Shown here one piece after another: positions 31,159-42,300 of a stretch of DNA of 64,000 nt. Each line of letters opens with the position of its first letter. Within the stretch, counting starts at the first letter, position 1. The notes below the pieces were generated by a model. It did no database searches. It saw only the letters and a list, made by a program, of their open reading frames with translations, and had not been told where the DNA came from. Position numbers and translations under genes: made by a program. Source of the DNA: Coemansia sp. RSA 1200 (lineage: Eukaryota; Kickxellomycota; Kickxellomycetes; Kickxellales; Kickxellaceae); contig JANBTT010000071.1 in the NCBI GenBank assembly GCA_027578915.1, positions 19,667 through 83,666 on the forward strand, read 5' to 3'.

Positions 31159-34100
31159 ATGGCACGGGTGCTTCCACCGATGCTACCCAAGACGTCACGC
31201 ACAGGCGCAGCAGCAGCAGCAGTGTGCGCATGCGTGGGGGTTTACAGTGCGCACAGACTGGTATCACACGCATCGGCGTTTCCTCTTCTCACACCCGGCG
31301 ACAATGCATCGGCAGCATGCGGAGCAGAAGGGTGGGCGCGGTCGATGCACAACGGGTGTTTCCGCGAGGGCTTCCTGTGGCCGGCCATTCTGTACCTGGC
31401 AGCCAGCGCGGTGTCGTTCTTGGTAGCGGCGTGCTTGGCGCTCCCCGGCAACCACGCAGACGACGCTGCTCCGCTTGTGCGGCTGGGCGTTGGCGCTGCC
31501 ACGAAGCGTGTGCGCCGGCCTCCCGGCGCCGTGACGATGACTGACAACCGCCGCGCAGTTGGCGTGGGCGTGGTGGCGGCGGCGGCGGCGCAGATGGCGG
31601 TGCATGGCGCGTGGCGGCGGCACCAGCTGAAGCAGAAGGCAGCGCTTGGCGACTGGGCGTACCCGGCAGCGCTGCTCGAGTCCAGTGCGCTTGTGCTGGC
31701 GGCCGCCGTGGTGCTTGTCGGCGCGCTCTGGCGCAGCAACCGACTGGTCTACGCCGGCCTGTTCCCGTGGCCGCTGCCTGCGCTGGCCGGCGTGCAGCTT
31801 GCCACGACGGCTGCCGAGTCCTACTACTCGTTCTTTGATGGCGATCGCGTTGATCTGCCGATCGCGGGGCCCCGTGCGACGGCGCGCTCCAATCTGCTGG
31901 TTCTGGCGGCGGTGGTCTGTGCGGCCACCGTCGTGCTGTTCTCCCGTGCGCAGCAGCGCCCGACGTTCACGCGCATCGAGGGCGCAGCAGCCGCTGATCC
32001 CACTGCTGATCCGGACGGGATCACCGGCTACGGCGATCACGACGATGATGCTGCCACGCCGCTGGCGCACCCGAGCGAGCTGAAGGTCAGCGGCCTCGTG
32101 GAGACGCCCGAGTTCCGGGCGTCGTGGTTCGACTGCCTGTCGTTCTCGTGGGCCAACGATCTCCTGCGCACAGGCGCCGCGCGGCAGCTGCAGTACGCCG
32201 ATCTCTACAGACTAGACGCCGTCGACATGCCAGTGACCAGCTGGCGCCGGTACCTGCGGCGGCGCAAGCCGGGGAGATCGTTGTTTGCGGCAATGGCGCT
32301 GACGTTTGCGCCCGAGTTCGGCGCCCAGGCGGTGCTGGCCGTTGTCAAGTGCGTGCTCGAGTTCTCGGGCCCCTTCTTCCTGCAGCGCATCCTTAGAACC
32401 ATCGAGCAGTCGAGCAGCAGCGATGGCGCGCCCGTCGAGCTGCGCTCCGCCTACCTTGACGCGTTTGGGCTTTTGTTCTGCGGGCTCCTGGGCACGCTGT
32501 TTGGCAACCAGACGCTGTGGATCGGCCGCCACATCGGGCTGCGCATCAAGGGTCTGCTGGTCGCGGAGCTTTCGGCAAAGACCCTGCGCCGTCGCGGCAA
32601 GGGCTCGTGGGACGAGGAGAAGAAGGAGAGCACCAATGGCTCGGAGTCGGCAGAGCCCGGCGCTAATGATGGCGATGGCGGGTCTGGCGATGGCGCCGCC
32701 GCCGACGGCAAGATCATGAATCTGCTGACGGCCGACTTCCAGCGCGTGACGGAGGTGTCAGCGTACCTTGACAACGTGTACGCGATGCCGCTGTCGCTGG
32801 TGATCGGGATCTGGTACATGTACCGGATGCTCGGGGTGTCCTCGCTGGTTGGGCTGTCGATTGCGGTGGTCTATGCGCCGCTCTCAAAGGCGCTGTTCAC
32901 GCGGCTGACCGACATCGAGGAGCGACTCAATGCGCTCAGCGACAAGCGCGTGGCGATGATCACCGAGCTGCTGCAGGGCATCCGCGCCGTCAAGCTGTTT
33001 GGCTGGGAGTCGCATTTCGTCGACAAGGTGGATCGGCAGCGCGAGCACCAGCTCTCGTACCTCTGGCTCGTCATCTCGTGGTGGCTGCGCATTGGCGTGG
33101 TTTCCTCGCTTGGCCCGATGATGATCCTCATCGTCATTTTCACCACGTACGTGGCTGTTCTCGGCAACACGCTGACGGCGGAGATTGCGTTCACTTCGAT
33201 CTCGGTGTTCCAGCTTGTGCGCATCGTGTTTGAGCACATGCCCGGCTACCTGTCGTGGGCCATCAACGGGTATGTGTCGCTCGGCCGCATCGACTCGTAT
33301 CTCGGGCAGCCGCAGGTGCAGGAGCTCGAGAAGCGCGTGGTGCCTGGCGCCGGTGCCGATGCGCTTGGCTTTGAGGGCGCTGACTTGGCCTGGGACGAGG
33401 GGCTGGCGTCCAGCGAGCGGCGGTCGAAATCGGCGGCCTCCTCCACCGCCGCTGGCGGTGGCCCAAGCGAGGCAACCACAAAGGCCGGCACTCCAAACAC
33501 CGAGTGCGCCAACGGCAGCCAGCCCGACGACGAGTCGGCGCCTCTGCTTGGCCAGAAGCCAGCATCCCCGCGTCCGCACACAGCACCTAGCCCGGCGCCA
33601 TCGTCATCCGCGTCGCTGGCGCGCATCGACAACGACAATGACAATGGCGACATTGCCGACTTCTCGCTGAAGAGCCTTGATGTGCGGTTCCCGCTCGGAG
33701 GGCTATCAATTGTTGCCGGCCCCACCGGCAGCGGCAAGTCGTCGATGCTGTCGGCGCTGATTGGCGAGATGTCGTTGACGCGCGGCCGTATCCTGCTTCC
33801 AACCGAAGCCGCCATCGAGTCTCAGGCCGCCAAAGCGGGCGATGTCTACCGGGAGATCGTGGAGCTGTCGGACGAGGGGCTGGCGATCCGCGATGTTGCG
33901 TATGTTGCGCAGGAGGCGTGGCTGCGTAACGCCACGATCCGCGAAAACATTCTGTTTGGCGAGCCATACGACAGAGAGCGGTACGAGGAGGTGCTACGGG
34001 TGTGTGCATTGAAGCCGGATCTGCGCATCCTGAGCGCCGGCGACATGACCGAGATTGGCGAGCGCGGCGTCACGCTGTCTGGCGGCCAGAAGCAGCGCGT

Positions 34101-36666
34101 GGCATTGGCGCGCGCAGTGTATTCGAGCAGACGGATCCTTCTCATCGACGACTGTCTTTCTGCGGTGGATGCTCATACGGCCAAACACATACTGATGGAG
34201 TGTCTGGTTGGCACGACGCAGCTGATGCTGGGCCGAACGCGTGTGCTGGTGACCCACCACGTATCGATGTGTGTCCCGCATGCGCAGCACCTGGTCATGC
34301 TGCACGAGGGCCGGATTGTGCTGCAGGGTGCGCCGACCGCCCTGCAGGCGCAGGGCGCGCTGTCGGCCGCGCTGGCCGGGCTGGAACGCTCTGCCGCCGC
34401 CGGTGGCGATGCAGAGGAGAAGACTATCGAGAGCGAAGAAGATGGCGACGGGCAGCAGCAGCAGCAGAAGGGGGAGGACAAGGCGAGTCGCGAAAAGTCG
34501 GTCAATGACAGGAAGCCCGAGGACGAGTACAACACCGAGCGTCTGAAGAAGATTGCCGAGCAGAAGGGGCTGGATCCGGATGGCGATATCTCGGCCCTGC
34601 AGGGAACGCTGGTGGAGGACGAGGAGCGCGAGGAAGGCTACGTCAAGTTCGCGGTGTGGAAATCGTATCTCTCGGCCTGCGGGTCCCGCGTGTTCTGGGT
34701 CTCCGCCGTGGTGATGATGGTTCTGTGGCAGGTCGTGGTGATCCTGCAGGACTACTGGATCCGCATCTGGGTCACTTCGACTAGCGAAGGCGTGTCGACC
34801 ACTGCAGCAGCAGCAACTATGTCGGTGTCGCCGGCGTATCTGGGGCCCCTGCGCGTGCCCCTCTTCCGTCTTGCTGCGGCTGTGCCAACCCCAACCCATT
34901 CCTCTGTGCAGAACACAGCGCTGCAGCAGCAGCAGCACTCCACGGCGTACTGGCTGGGCATCTATGTGCTGATTGGGCTCGTCAGCGTGGCATGGCGCAC
35001 AGTCCAGTCGTTCATCGTCTACTACGGCGCCATCCGTGCGTCGCGGACGCTCCATGCGCGGCTGCTGCGGACGATTGTGCGCGCAACGCCGCGCTTCTTC
35101 GACTCGACGCCGCTCGGCCGGATCATCAACCGATTCTCGCGCGACATGCAGACGATCGACGAGGTCACGCTTGACACGATCGTGTGGTGGTTCTCCGACA
35201 TTGTTGCGGTGGTTGGCGTGTTTGTCATCATCTCGGCTGCCACGCCTGCCTTCATTGTCGTGGGCATTGCGGTTTCTGTCCTCTATGCCGCCATCGCGTA
35301 CTACTACCTCAGCACGTCGCGCGAGCTCAAGCGGCTCGAGTCCAATAGCATGTCCCCGCTACTCTCGCTGTTCGGCGAGTTGATTCTGGGCGTATCGACG
35401 ATCCGTGCGTTTGGCGCCAAGCAGCTGTACATCAAGGAGGCCATCAACCGCATTGGCACACACAACAGACCGTACTACATGGTGTGGGCCACCAACCGGT
35501 GGCTGTCCGTGCGTATCGATTTCTCCGGCGCTCTGGTATCGTTCTCGTGTGCGCTGTTCATCATCATGAGTCTCGATTGGATGGACGCCGGACTCGCTGG
35601 CTTTGTGCTATCGTATGCGCTGACGTTCTCGGAACGCATGCTCTGGGTCATCCGCAACTACAGCAACAATGAGCTCAACATGAATGCGGTCGAGAGGGTC
35701 ACGCAGTACCTGAATATCGAGCAGGAGGCTGCCCTGCATTCGGATCCCGAGCACAGACCGCCTTCGACTTGGCCGCGCACAGGCGATGTGCGGCTCGAGA
35801 ACCTGGTAATCGAGTATGTTCCGGGCGTTCCTGTGCTGCACGACATTTCGCTGGCTGCTGCGCACGGCGAGAAGATCGGCGTTGTCGGCCGTACCGGTGC
35901 TGGCAAAAGCACGATGTCGCTGGCGTTGCTCCGGTTCATCGAGGCAGCGAGCGGCCGGATCGTGCTGGATGGAGTGGATATTTCAAAGATCGGGCTGGAG
36001 GATCTGCGTCGCAACGTCACTATTATTCCACAGGACCCCGTGCTGTTCAACGGCACCATTCGGTTCAATCTGGATCCGTTTGGCGAGTACTCCGACGAGA
36101 TTGTCTGGGACGCTCTGCGTCGCACCCATCTGGTGCGCGAGCGCGGCAGCCAGACCGTCAGCACCGCCGCCAGTGTTGCCGACGAGGCCGCAGTCAGTAG
36201 CCCTGTTGCCAGCGACTCCCCATTGGCGCTGGAGCGCATGACCGGTATCTTCAGATCCCTCGATGCCGAGATCAAGGAGAACGGCCAGAACCTGTCGCTC
36301 GGTCAGCGGCAGCTTGTTGCGCTTGCAAGAGCTCTTGTGAGGCGCTCCAAGCTGATCATCATGGATGAGGCCACCGCGTCGGTTGATTTCGATACCGACG
36401 ACCGGATCCAGCGCACAATCCGCGGGCCCGAGTTCGCCGACTCCACGCTTTTCTGTATTGCGCACCGTCTGCGCACCGTTATTGACTACGACAAGGTGCT
36501 TGTCCTCGATAAGGGCAATGTTGCCGAATTCGACACCCCAAGCAATCTGCTGAAGAACGACGGTGGTATCTTTAGGAGCATGTGCGAGAAGTCTGGCGAG
36601 TACGAGTATCTCCTCGCTGCTGCTAACAGCAACAGCCACCACCATCTCAAAGAGGAGGAGGAGTAG
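31159..36666 (+). CDS. ABCC/MRP-type ABC transporter, copy 1
   Basis: An 1835-aa full-length exporter with MRP layout: TMD0 (about 1-280, five hydrophobic segments), TMD1 (about 380-720), NBD1, TMD2 (about 1155-1470) and NBD2. NBD1 has Walker A G854-S861 (GPTGSGKS), LSGGQ at 973-977 and Walker B LLIDDC, where Asp replaces the catalytic Glu, as usual for ABCC. NBD2 has Walker A G1577-S1584 (GRTGAGKS), LSLGQ at 1712-1716 and IIMDEA with the Glu present, so one composite site is hydrolytic. ABCC proteins export glutathione, glucuronide or other conjugates, often at the vacuole. The linker after TMD1 (about 735-840) is Ser/Pro/Ala-rich. The gene is intronless, very GC-rich at third positions, and followed 2.7 kb downstream by a paralogue in the same orientation. 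Confidence 0.95.
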   Translation: MARVLPPMLPKTSRTGAAAAAVCACVGVYSAHRLVSHASAFPLLTPGDNASAACGAEGWARSMHNGCFREGFLWPAILYLAASAVSFLVAACLALPGNHADDAAPLVRLGVGAATKRVRRPPGAVTMTDNRRAVGVGVVAAAAAQMAVHGAWRRHQLKQKAALGDWAYPAALLESSALVLAAAVVLVGALWRSNRLVYAGLFPWPLPALAGVQLATTAAESYYSFFDGDRVDLPIAGPRATARSNLLVLAAVVCAATVVLFSRAQQRPTFTRIEGAAAADPTADPDGITGYGDHDDDAATPLAHPSELKVSGLVETPEFRASWFDCLSFSWANDLLRTGAARQLQYADLYRLDAVDMPVTSWRRYLRRRKPGRSLFAAMALTFAPEFGAQAVLAVVKCVLEFSGPFFLQRILRTIEQSSSSDGAPVELRSAYLDAFGLLFCGLLGTLFGNQTLWIGRHIGLRIKGLLVAELSAKTLRRRGKGSWDEEKKESTNGSESAEPGANDGDGGSGDGAAADGKIMNLLTADFQRVTEVSAYLDNVYAMPLSLVIGIWYMYRMLGVSSLVGLSIAVVYAPLSKALFTRLTDIEERLNALSDKRVAMITELLQGIRAVKLFGWESHFVDKVDRQREHQLSYLWLVISWWLRIGVVSSLGPMMILIVIFTTYVAVLGNTLTAEIAFTSISVFQLVRIVFEHMPGYLSWAINGYVSLGRIDSYLGQPQVQELEKRVVPGAGADALGFEGADLAWDEGLASSERRSKSAASSTAAGGGPSEATTKAGTPNTECANGSQPDDESAPLLGQKPASPRPHTAPSPAPSSSASLARIDNDNDNGDIADFSLKSLDVRFPLGGLSIVAGPTGSGKSSMLSALIGEMSLTRGRILLPTEAAIESQAAKAGDVYREIVELSDEGLAIRDVAYVAQEAWLRNATIRENILFGEPYDRERYEEVLRVCALKPDLRILSAGDMTEIGERGVTLSGGQKQRVALARAVYSSRRILLIDDCLSAVDAHTAKHILMECLVGTTQLMLGRTRVLVTHHVSMCVPHAQHLVMLHEGRIVLQGAPTALQAQGALSAALAGLERSAAAGGDAEEKTIESEEDGDGQQQQQKGEDKASREKSVNDRKPEDEYNTERLKKIAEQKGLDPDGDISALQGTLVEDEEREEGYVKFAVWKSYLSACGSRVFWVSAVVMMVLWQVVVILQDYWIRIWVTSTSEGVSTTAAAATMSVSPAYLGPLRVPLFRLAAAVPTPTHSSVQNTALQQQQHSTAYWLGIYVLIGLVSVAWRTVQSFIVYYGAIRASRTLHARLLRTIVRATPRFFDSTPLGRIINRFSRDMQTIDEVTLDTIVWWFSDIVAVVGVFVIISAATPAFIVVGIAVSVLYAAIAYYYLSTSRELKRLESNSMSPLLSLFGELILGVSTIRAFGAKQLYIKEAINRIGTHNRPYYMVWATNRWLSVRIDFSGALVSFSCALFIIMSLDWMDAGLAGFVLSYALTFSERMLWVIRNYSNNELNMNAVERVTQYLNIEQEAALHSDPEHRPPSTWPRTGDVRLENLVIEYVPGVPVLHDISLAAAHGEKIGVVGRTGAGKSTMSLALLRFIEAASGRIVLDGVDISKIGLEDLRRNVTIIPQDPVLFNGTIRFNLDPFGEYSDEIVWDALRRTHLVRERGSQTVSTAASVADEAAVSSPVASDSPLALERMTGIFRSLDAEIKENGQNLSLGQRQLVALARALVRRSKLIIMDEATASVDFDTDDRIQRTIRGPEFADSTLFCIAHRLRTVIDYDKVLVLDKGNVAEFDTPSNLLKNDGGIFRSMCEKSGEYEYLLAAANSNSHHHLKEEEE

Positions 36667-39340
36667 GATGGCGATATGGCTGCTGCTGTTGCTGGCAGGA
36701 CATGGTGGAATTTAGTTGCTTTTTTTTCTTATCCAGTTACTTGCAGTGTTTTTGAATACACTCTAGCTTTTGCTGGTCGATACCTATGCTTCCGTCGAGT
36801 ATCATATCTCCGAGTCCTTGTGTGCCATTTTCCCCGAGACTATTATCCGTGGAACAGAACTACATTCCCAATTATATAAAAAGTTCATGCCTACTCATGC
36901 AGTGTTGACGCAACTGTATAATGCCAACTAGGTAAACAGCATCAGCAGCAGGAATAGCAATAAAAATAGGAGTAGAGGAGGCAGGCGTTATCAAGGCCAA
37001 CAGTAGTACTGACCAGCACAGGGATTTCCAAGCTTAAACCACTTTCTCTAAACTGACATCCATAAATAAACCCCACAGGCATTTTGCTGAGCTGATCACT
37101 GTTATACAATGTTTTGTTGCTTCTTACCAATCAATCTGACTATTCTTAAAATGGATGGATAGGTAGAACAGAGTGGAGTTGACAGGAGGGGTCTCAGCTT
37201 GGAATGGAACGCCTTCAACTGAATTTTGCTCTTGCTGACGGCAGTACCCTTCTTTTTCTTACCATTATTCTTTTTTTTTTTTTTTGGCAGACTGCTGCTG
37301 AGATTGCGGAAAGACTCGGCTATGTCATACAGAATACTCCAGACCCCATCCATCCATTCTCAGTCTACATAAAATATTGTAGTCAAATGTAGCCTTGGTG
37401 AAAGCTGCGTTGTATGAAAGGCCCATATAGCATTATCAAGTGCACAACTCTTTCTTAATTGTGTATAGTGCTAGGTCTTGACCAAATTCCTCGTCCAGGC
37501 TGACGATGAAATCCTCCCAGTCCTGTGGCACTACCCCTTACATGTTAACATTTGGCACTTTTTATAATATATCACTCTGGAATATATGTTGCTGAGAGCA
37601 ATGAGTGAGGACCGGAGATCGGCGTTTGACACTTATCAGCCCTCCAAATGATATGTGATTCGGAACAATGGGCAATGACTTAAGATCGGTGTCTGACACT
37701 TATCATTCCTCAATAATGATAGTTAGGGTGCTATAAGCTATTCCTGACAATGAGCGCTTTAGTATAAAAGCAACAACTTGTCCTGAATAGTAGTTTCCAT
37801 AGGTTTCCTTATAGTAAATAACATACCTTTTATATTCCACTTGAAACTCCATTGAAACATATAATTAGTTGTAATTGTTATTTTTATTTTTATGATATGC
37901 AATGTTATTATTGTTAAAGATAGCAGAAACCCGCTATATTTTTCCAGGGTCTGTGATATAAAATAAGCATTTGATAATAATTTATTAGGCTTTCTAATTA
38001 GGTTTAGGATTCATAGCGCTGGTGGCCTGAGTATATTGATATATGGAAAGGTAGTAAAGCATTGGTGGTCAATAGTCTTTTTATCATCTCGGCTTTCGTT
38101 GCCCCGAGAGCTACTAATAACAATTAGATAAAGTGAACCGAATCTAGCTGTAAAGGAAAGAAAGGAACTAAATAGGAGCACTAATTTCTTTGGAAGATGC
38201 CCGAAATCCTCACTCGCCTATTCACCAGGTCTCCACACTCTGAAAGGGAAAGAGAAAGATAATATAGAAGAAACAGCACAACGTTATCATCCATATTAAG
38301 AAACATATAAAGAAAAGGACATGGCAGAAGGTGTTTAGACTAACTGTAATCCTAAACTACAAAGACAGACAATAGAAAGGAAAATTACCCACACAAAACC
38401 CCCACACAAAACACTACATTTTCTTTTTGGCTTTTTATTGGGTTTACAAACAAAATATAATAATAATGAAAGAATTACTACAAAAGACACAAAAAATCCA
38501 AGTGAACGCTACTATTAATTCTTTTCCAATGGCCTATAACGGGAAGCGCATGTTGCTATTGCAAAAAAAGGAAAAACTGAATAGGATAAACTGCACTCAT
38601 GGATTTCGGGAAATAAAGGGGGGAAAAGAGCGGGCAAGAAAGCAAATGCTTTCTCCTATTTTCTCCAGGCTTTTGGTTGACTGTGGATGAAAAGAAGAGA
38701 CGATGATATCCTGCCGGAATTGGACTGTCTTCTCTTTTCCTCATCTTTTTTATTGCATGCATTTTTCCATTCATTTGTTTTTTATTCATTTACAGTCTTG
38801 CATCAGTGAAAACTCCCCCTACTTTAACGAGGCAAGTATCATGAATCGAGTGTGCGTCCCGTGTGCTGCTGTGGCAGTAGATCATAACGATGACGCTAAT
38901 ATTTGCATTTGTAAATGCGTATGCTTAAATATATACGTGTGGTATATTGCTAAGCCTAACAAAATAGAACAACAAGCTTCAAACATGAGCTTTATTGTTG
39001 GTTTTCTCCTTTCGGCTAGTTCTGCTTGGCATATATCTTGTCTGCGAATCGGCGCATTCAAGCAGTTTTGCAAGCGAAAACGCTGGCAACATGAAATATA
39101 CCGTCTTCTTCTCTCTTTTTCCTCCACATTAAACAGAGGAAAGCTATACTTTGCACTAAATTAACCCTAAAGAATAAGTATTCCTTGCCTTTATTCTATC
39201 CTCACTACTGTAGTTTCACCAAAGGCAACCAGAGAAAGAGAAAAACGTATCTCCACGTGCACTTTATAGCAGTCAAGCTACTAGAGAGTAAAAACCGCCT
39301 AGCATCCAAACATCAGAATATTTAAAAAGAAAGAAGCAAG
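36667..39340. other. AT-rich spacer between the two tandem ABC transporters (2.7 kb)
   Basis: The DNA is markedly AT-rich. It includes an imperfect tandem duplication (37596-37725) and only short open frames (for example 38427-38690 and 38703-39164) without domain signal. It should contain the 3' UTR of copy 1 and the promoter of copy 2. No transposase, LTR pair or other mobile-element hallmark was found. Confidence 0.5.
37596..37725 (+). repeat. imperfect tandem duplication, about 60 bp, period 67 bp
   Basis: Two segments (37596-37658 and 37663-37725) align at roughly 75 percent and share AGATCGG and TGACACTTATCA cores in the same order and spacing. It may be an old duplication or a pair of binding sites in the promoter side of copy 2. 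Confidence 0.6.
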
Positions 39341-42300
39341 ATGGCATTCGATATTATCAATCAACTGAGACCCACGAGTATACGCGCACAGGCAATTACA
39401 GCAGCAGCGGTTGCAGCGGTTGTAGCATTGTATTATGCTGGATTGCTTGTAGGCCATGTAGTTGGGTTTGTTCTAGGTGACCGCACCAAACACTGCAACC
39501 CTGGTGATAATTATGGCTGGGAATGGTGGTCAATGGAAAGTGACTGCTTCCGTGCTGGCTTCTTGTGGCCGGCAATAGTGTTGTTGGCATCGACATTGGT
39601 GTCCACTGCTTTGACCCTATGTCTTGCATTGCCGCCTCTGCAGACAGCTGAGGAAACCGAGGACGATAATAATGGCTTTGCAACCGATGGAGGCGCACCA
39701 CTTGCACGGTTTGGAGTTGGAATAACAAAGAAACCGTTGCGGCTACCGGTAGGTCCGGCGGTATCGATCGACAACCGAGTGACAATTGGCGTGTGGATCA
39801 TAGTAGTATTGGCCATTCAGACGGTGATGTTTGGCGCATGGTGGGTGGTTGAATGGAGAGATACCAAAGACGGAAGTGAGATGCTTCGCCGGCTCCCGAG
39901 GCTGCTTGCGCAGACAGCGGCGCTCCAGCTGGTGGCATCTGTGGCATGCATGCGTACACTGGTGCTTAATGGGCGAAGAACGTATGCGGGGCTATTTCCA
40001 TGTGTATTGCCGGCTCTATCGCTTGTGGTGTTTGTCGTGTGCTTAGGCGAGGCATACGCGTCTTTCTTTTCTCTTTGCAACGCAACCGTCCCCATTGCCG
40101 GACCACAGGCATCGCCACGTTCCAACCTGCTTGTTGCTTCGGTGGTTGTCAGCGCTGTGCTTGTGTTCCTGTTTGCGTGTCCTCAGCGGAGACCATTCTA
40201 CATGCGTCCTCGTGCGGATAGTAATGAGATATCGGCATATCTAATTGAAAACAACGAAAGCACAGGCGAAGTTAACAACAATGACGAATCGACACCAATC
40301 TCGGCTCCAGGAGATACCATGGAACACAATCTGCTTGACTCGCCGGAATCAAGCGCATCGTGGCTCAGCAGAGCGACATTCAGCTGGCTCAGCGAATCGA
40401 TGCGGTTGGGCGGGACCCGTCGCATGGAATACACCGATCTGTATCGACTGGCAGCGGAGGATAACCCGGTATCGTGTTGGCGGCGGTACCAGAGACACCG
40501 CAAATCGGACCGCTCGCTTCTCGTGGCTTTGGGACTGACACTTGCGCCGGAACTGTTTTTACAGTTAACATTCTCGGTAATCATGTGTGCCATCCAATTC
40601 TCGGGTCCTTTTTTCTTGCAGCGCATCCTGCGTACAATCCAACATCTCAAGCAACACCGTGACACTGGTGAGCCAATGCCTCCAGGGGTCATTCGCAGAG
40701 CATACCTTGATGCTGTTGGTCTGCTTGTGTTTACCCTGCTAACCTCGCTGCTTGCGAGTCAGGTAATGTGGCTCGGACGGCATATCGGAATGCGCATCAA
40801 AGGTGTTATTATTGCAGAAATGTCGTCCAAGACGCTACGGCGGCGGGACAAGGGGTCGTATGCGCGAGTACCGAATAATAGCAGTAACAAGAAAAACGAG
40901 CAAGAACCACAACCGCAAATTGCTGCCGACGGCAAGATCATGAACTTGCTGACAGCGGATTTCCAGCGTGTGGTAGAGGTCTCAACATGTCTAGACCGCG
41001 TATACGCAATGCCATTGACGCTGGCACTTGGAATGTGGTACATGTATCGTGTGCTGGGAGCGTCTGCATTATACGGAATGTCGGTTGCAGCAGTGTACGT
41101 GCCATTGACACGCATAATGTACAGATACTTGACACGGCTGGAAAACGCGACAACAGCACTGAGCGATGACCGCATATCGGCGATATCGGAAGTATTGCAT
41201 GGAATCATGGCGGTCAAGCTGTTTGGATGGGAATCTGGGTTCTCAGCTAATATTGACAAGAAACGCGAGCAACAGCTGCAGTCGCAATGGCGTGTGTATC
41301 TGTTTATGACTCTGATCCATTCGATTGCACTGGTGGGTCCTATGCTGATCCTCATTGTGATGTTTGCAGTCTATGTTATTGTGTTGGGGAACTCGATGAC
41401 TGCAGAGATTGCGTTTACGACGATTTCGGTGTTCCAGGTCATACGTCTGGTGCTGGAACGTATGCCTGGGTTCTTTAGCTGGGCCACTAATGCCACCGTG
41501 TCGTTGGGACGGATTGATGCGTATCTGCAGCAACCGCAAGTGCAAGCACTTGAATCGCGCGTTGTCTTACAATCTAGAGAAAGCAGCGTTTTGGGCTTTG
41601 AAAGTGCTAGTCTCGAGTGGACTGTGACTCCATTGCCCGTTGCAAAGAATTCTAATACTATAAGCAGCAACGCAACAACAACGCCGGCGCTGGTTTCTTC
41701 TACAGCAGCAACTGCCGTACTATCCGATGATGAGGAGACACCGCTTCTGGACGCACCTGTATCACCTTCGCCAACAACGCTACAGACTAATAATCCACAG
41801 GAGGAGGATCTCGTGAGCTTTTCGCTTGAAAACATCGATGTTCGGTTTCCGCTTGGAGGACTATCAATTGTTGCGGGCCCCACGGGAAGCGGCAAATCAT
41901 CGCTTTTGTCGGCACTGGTGGGCGAGATGACGCTGACAAAGGGACGTGTGCTTCTTCCAACCGCCAATCCTTGGGAAATAGTAGCAGAGAATCCAAAGTA
42001 CAAGGACATTCTTGCGTTATCAGACGAAGGGCTGGCGATTCGCGATGTTGCGTATGTTGCGCAGGAGGCGTGGCTGCGTAACGCTACGATTCGCGAAAAC
42101 ATTCTGTTTGGCGAACCGTATAACAGAGAACGGTATGAGGAGGTTCTGCGAGTGTGCGCATTGAAACCGGATCTGCGCATCCTAGTTGCTGGTGATGAGT
42201 CCGAGATTGGCGAGCGTGGAATCACACTTTCTGGCGGACAAAAGCAGCGCGTGGCATTGGCGCGCGCAGTGTACTCGAGCAGACGGATCCTTCTCATCGA

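Noticed and set aside
36667..39340. A degenerate transposon in the ABC spacer
   Set aside because: No transposase or reverse-transcriptase motifs, no terminal repeats and no target-site duplication could be found by eye.
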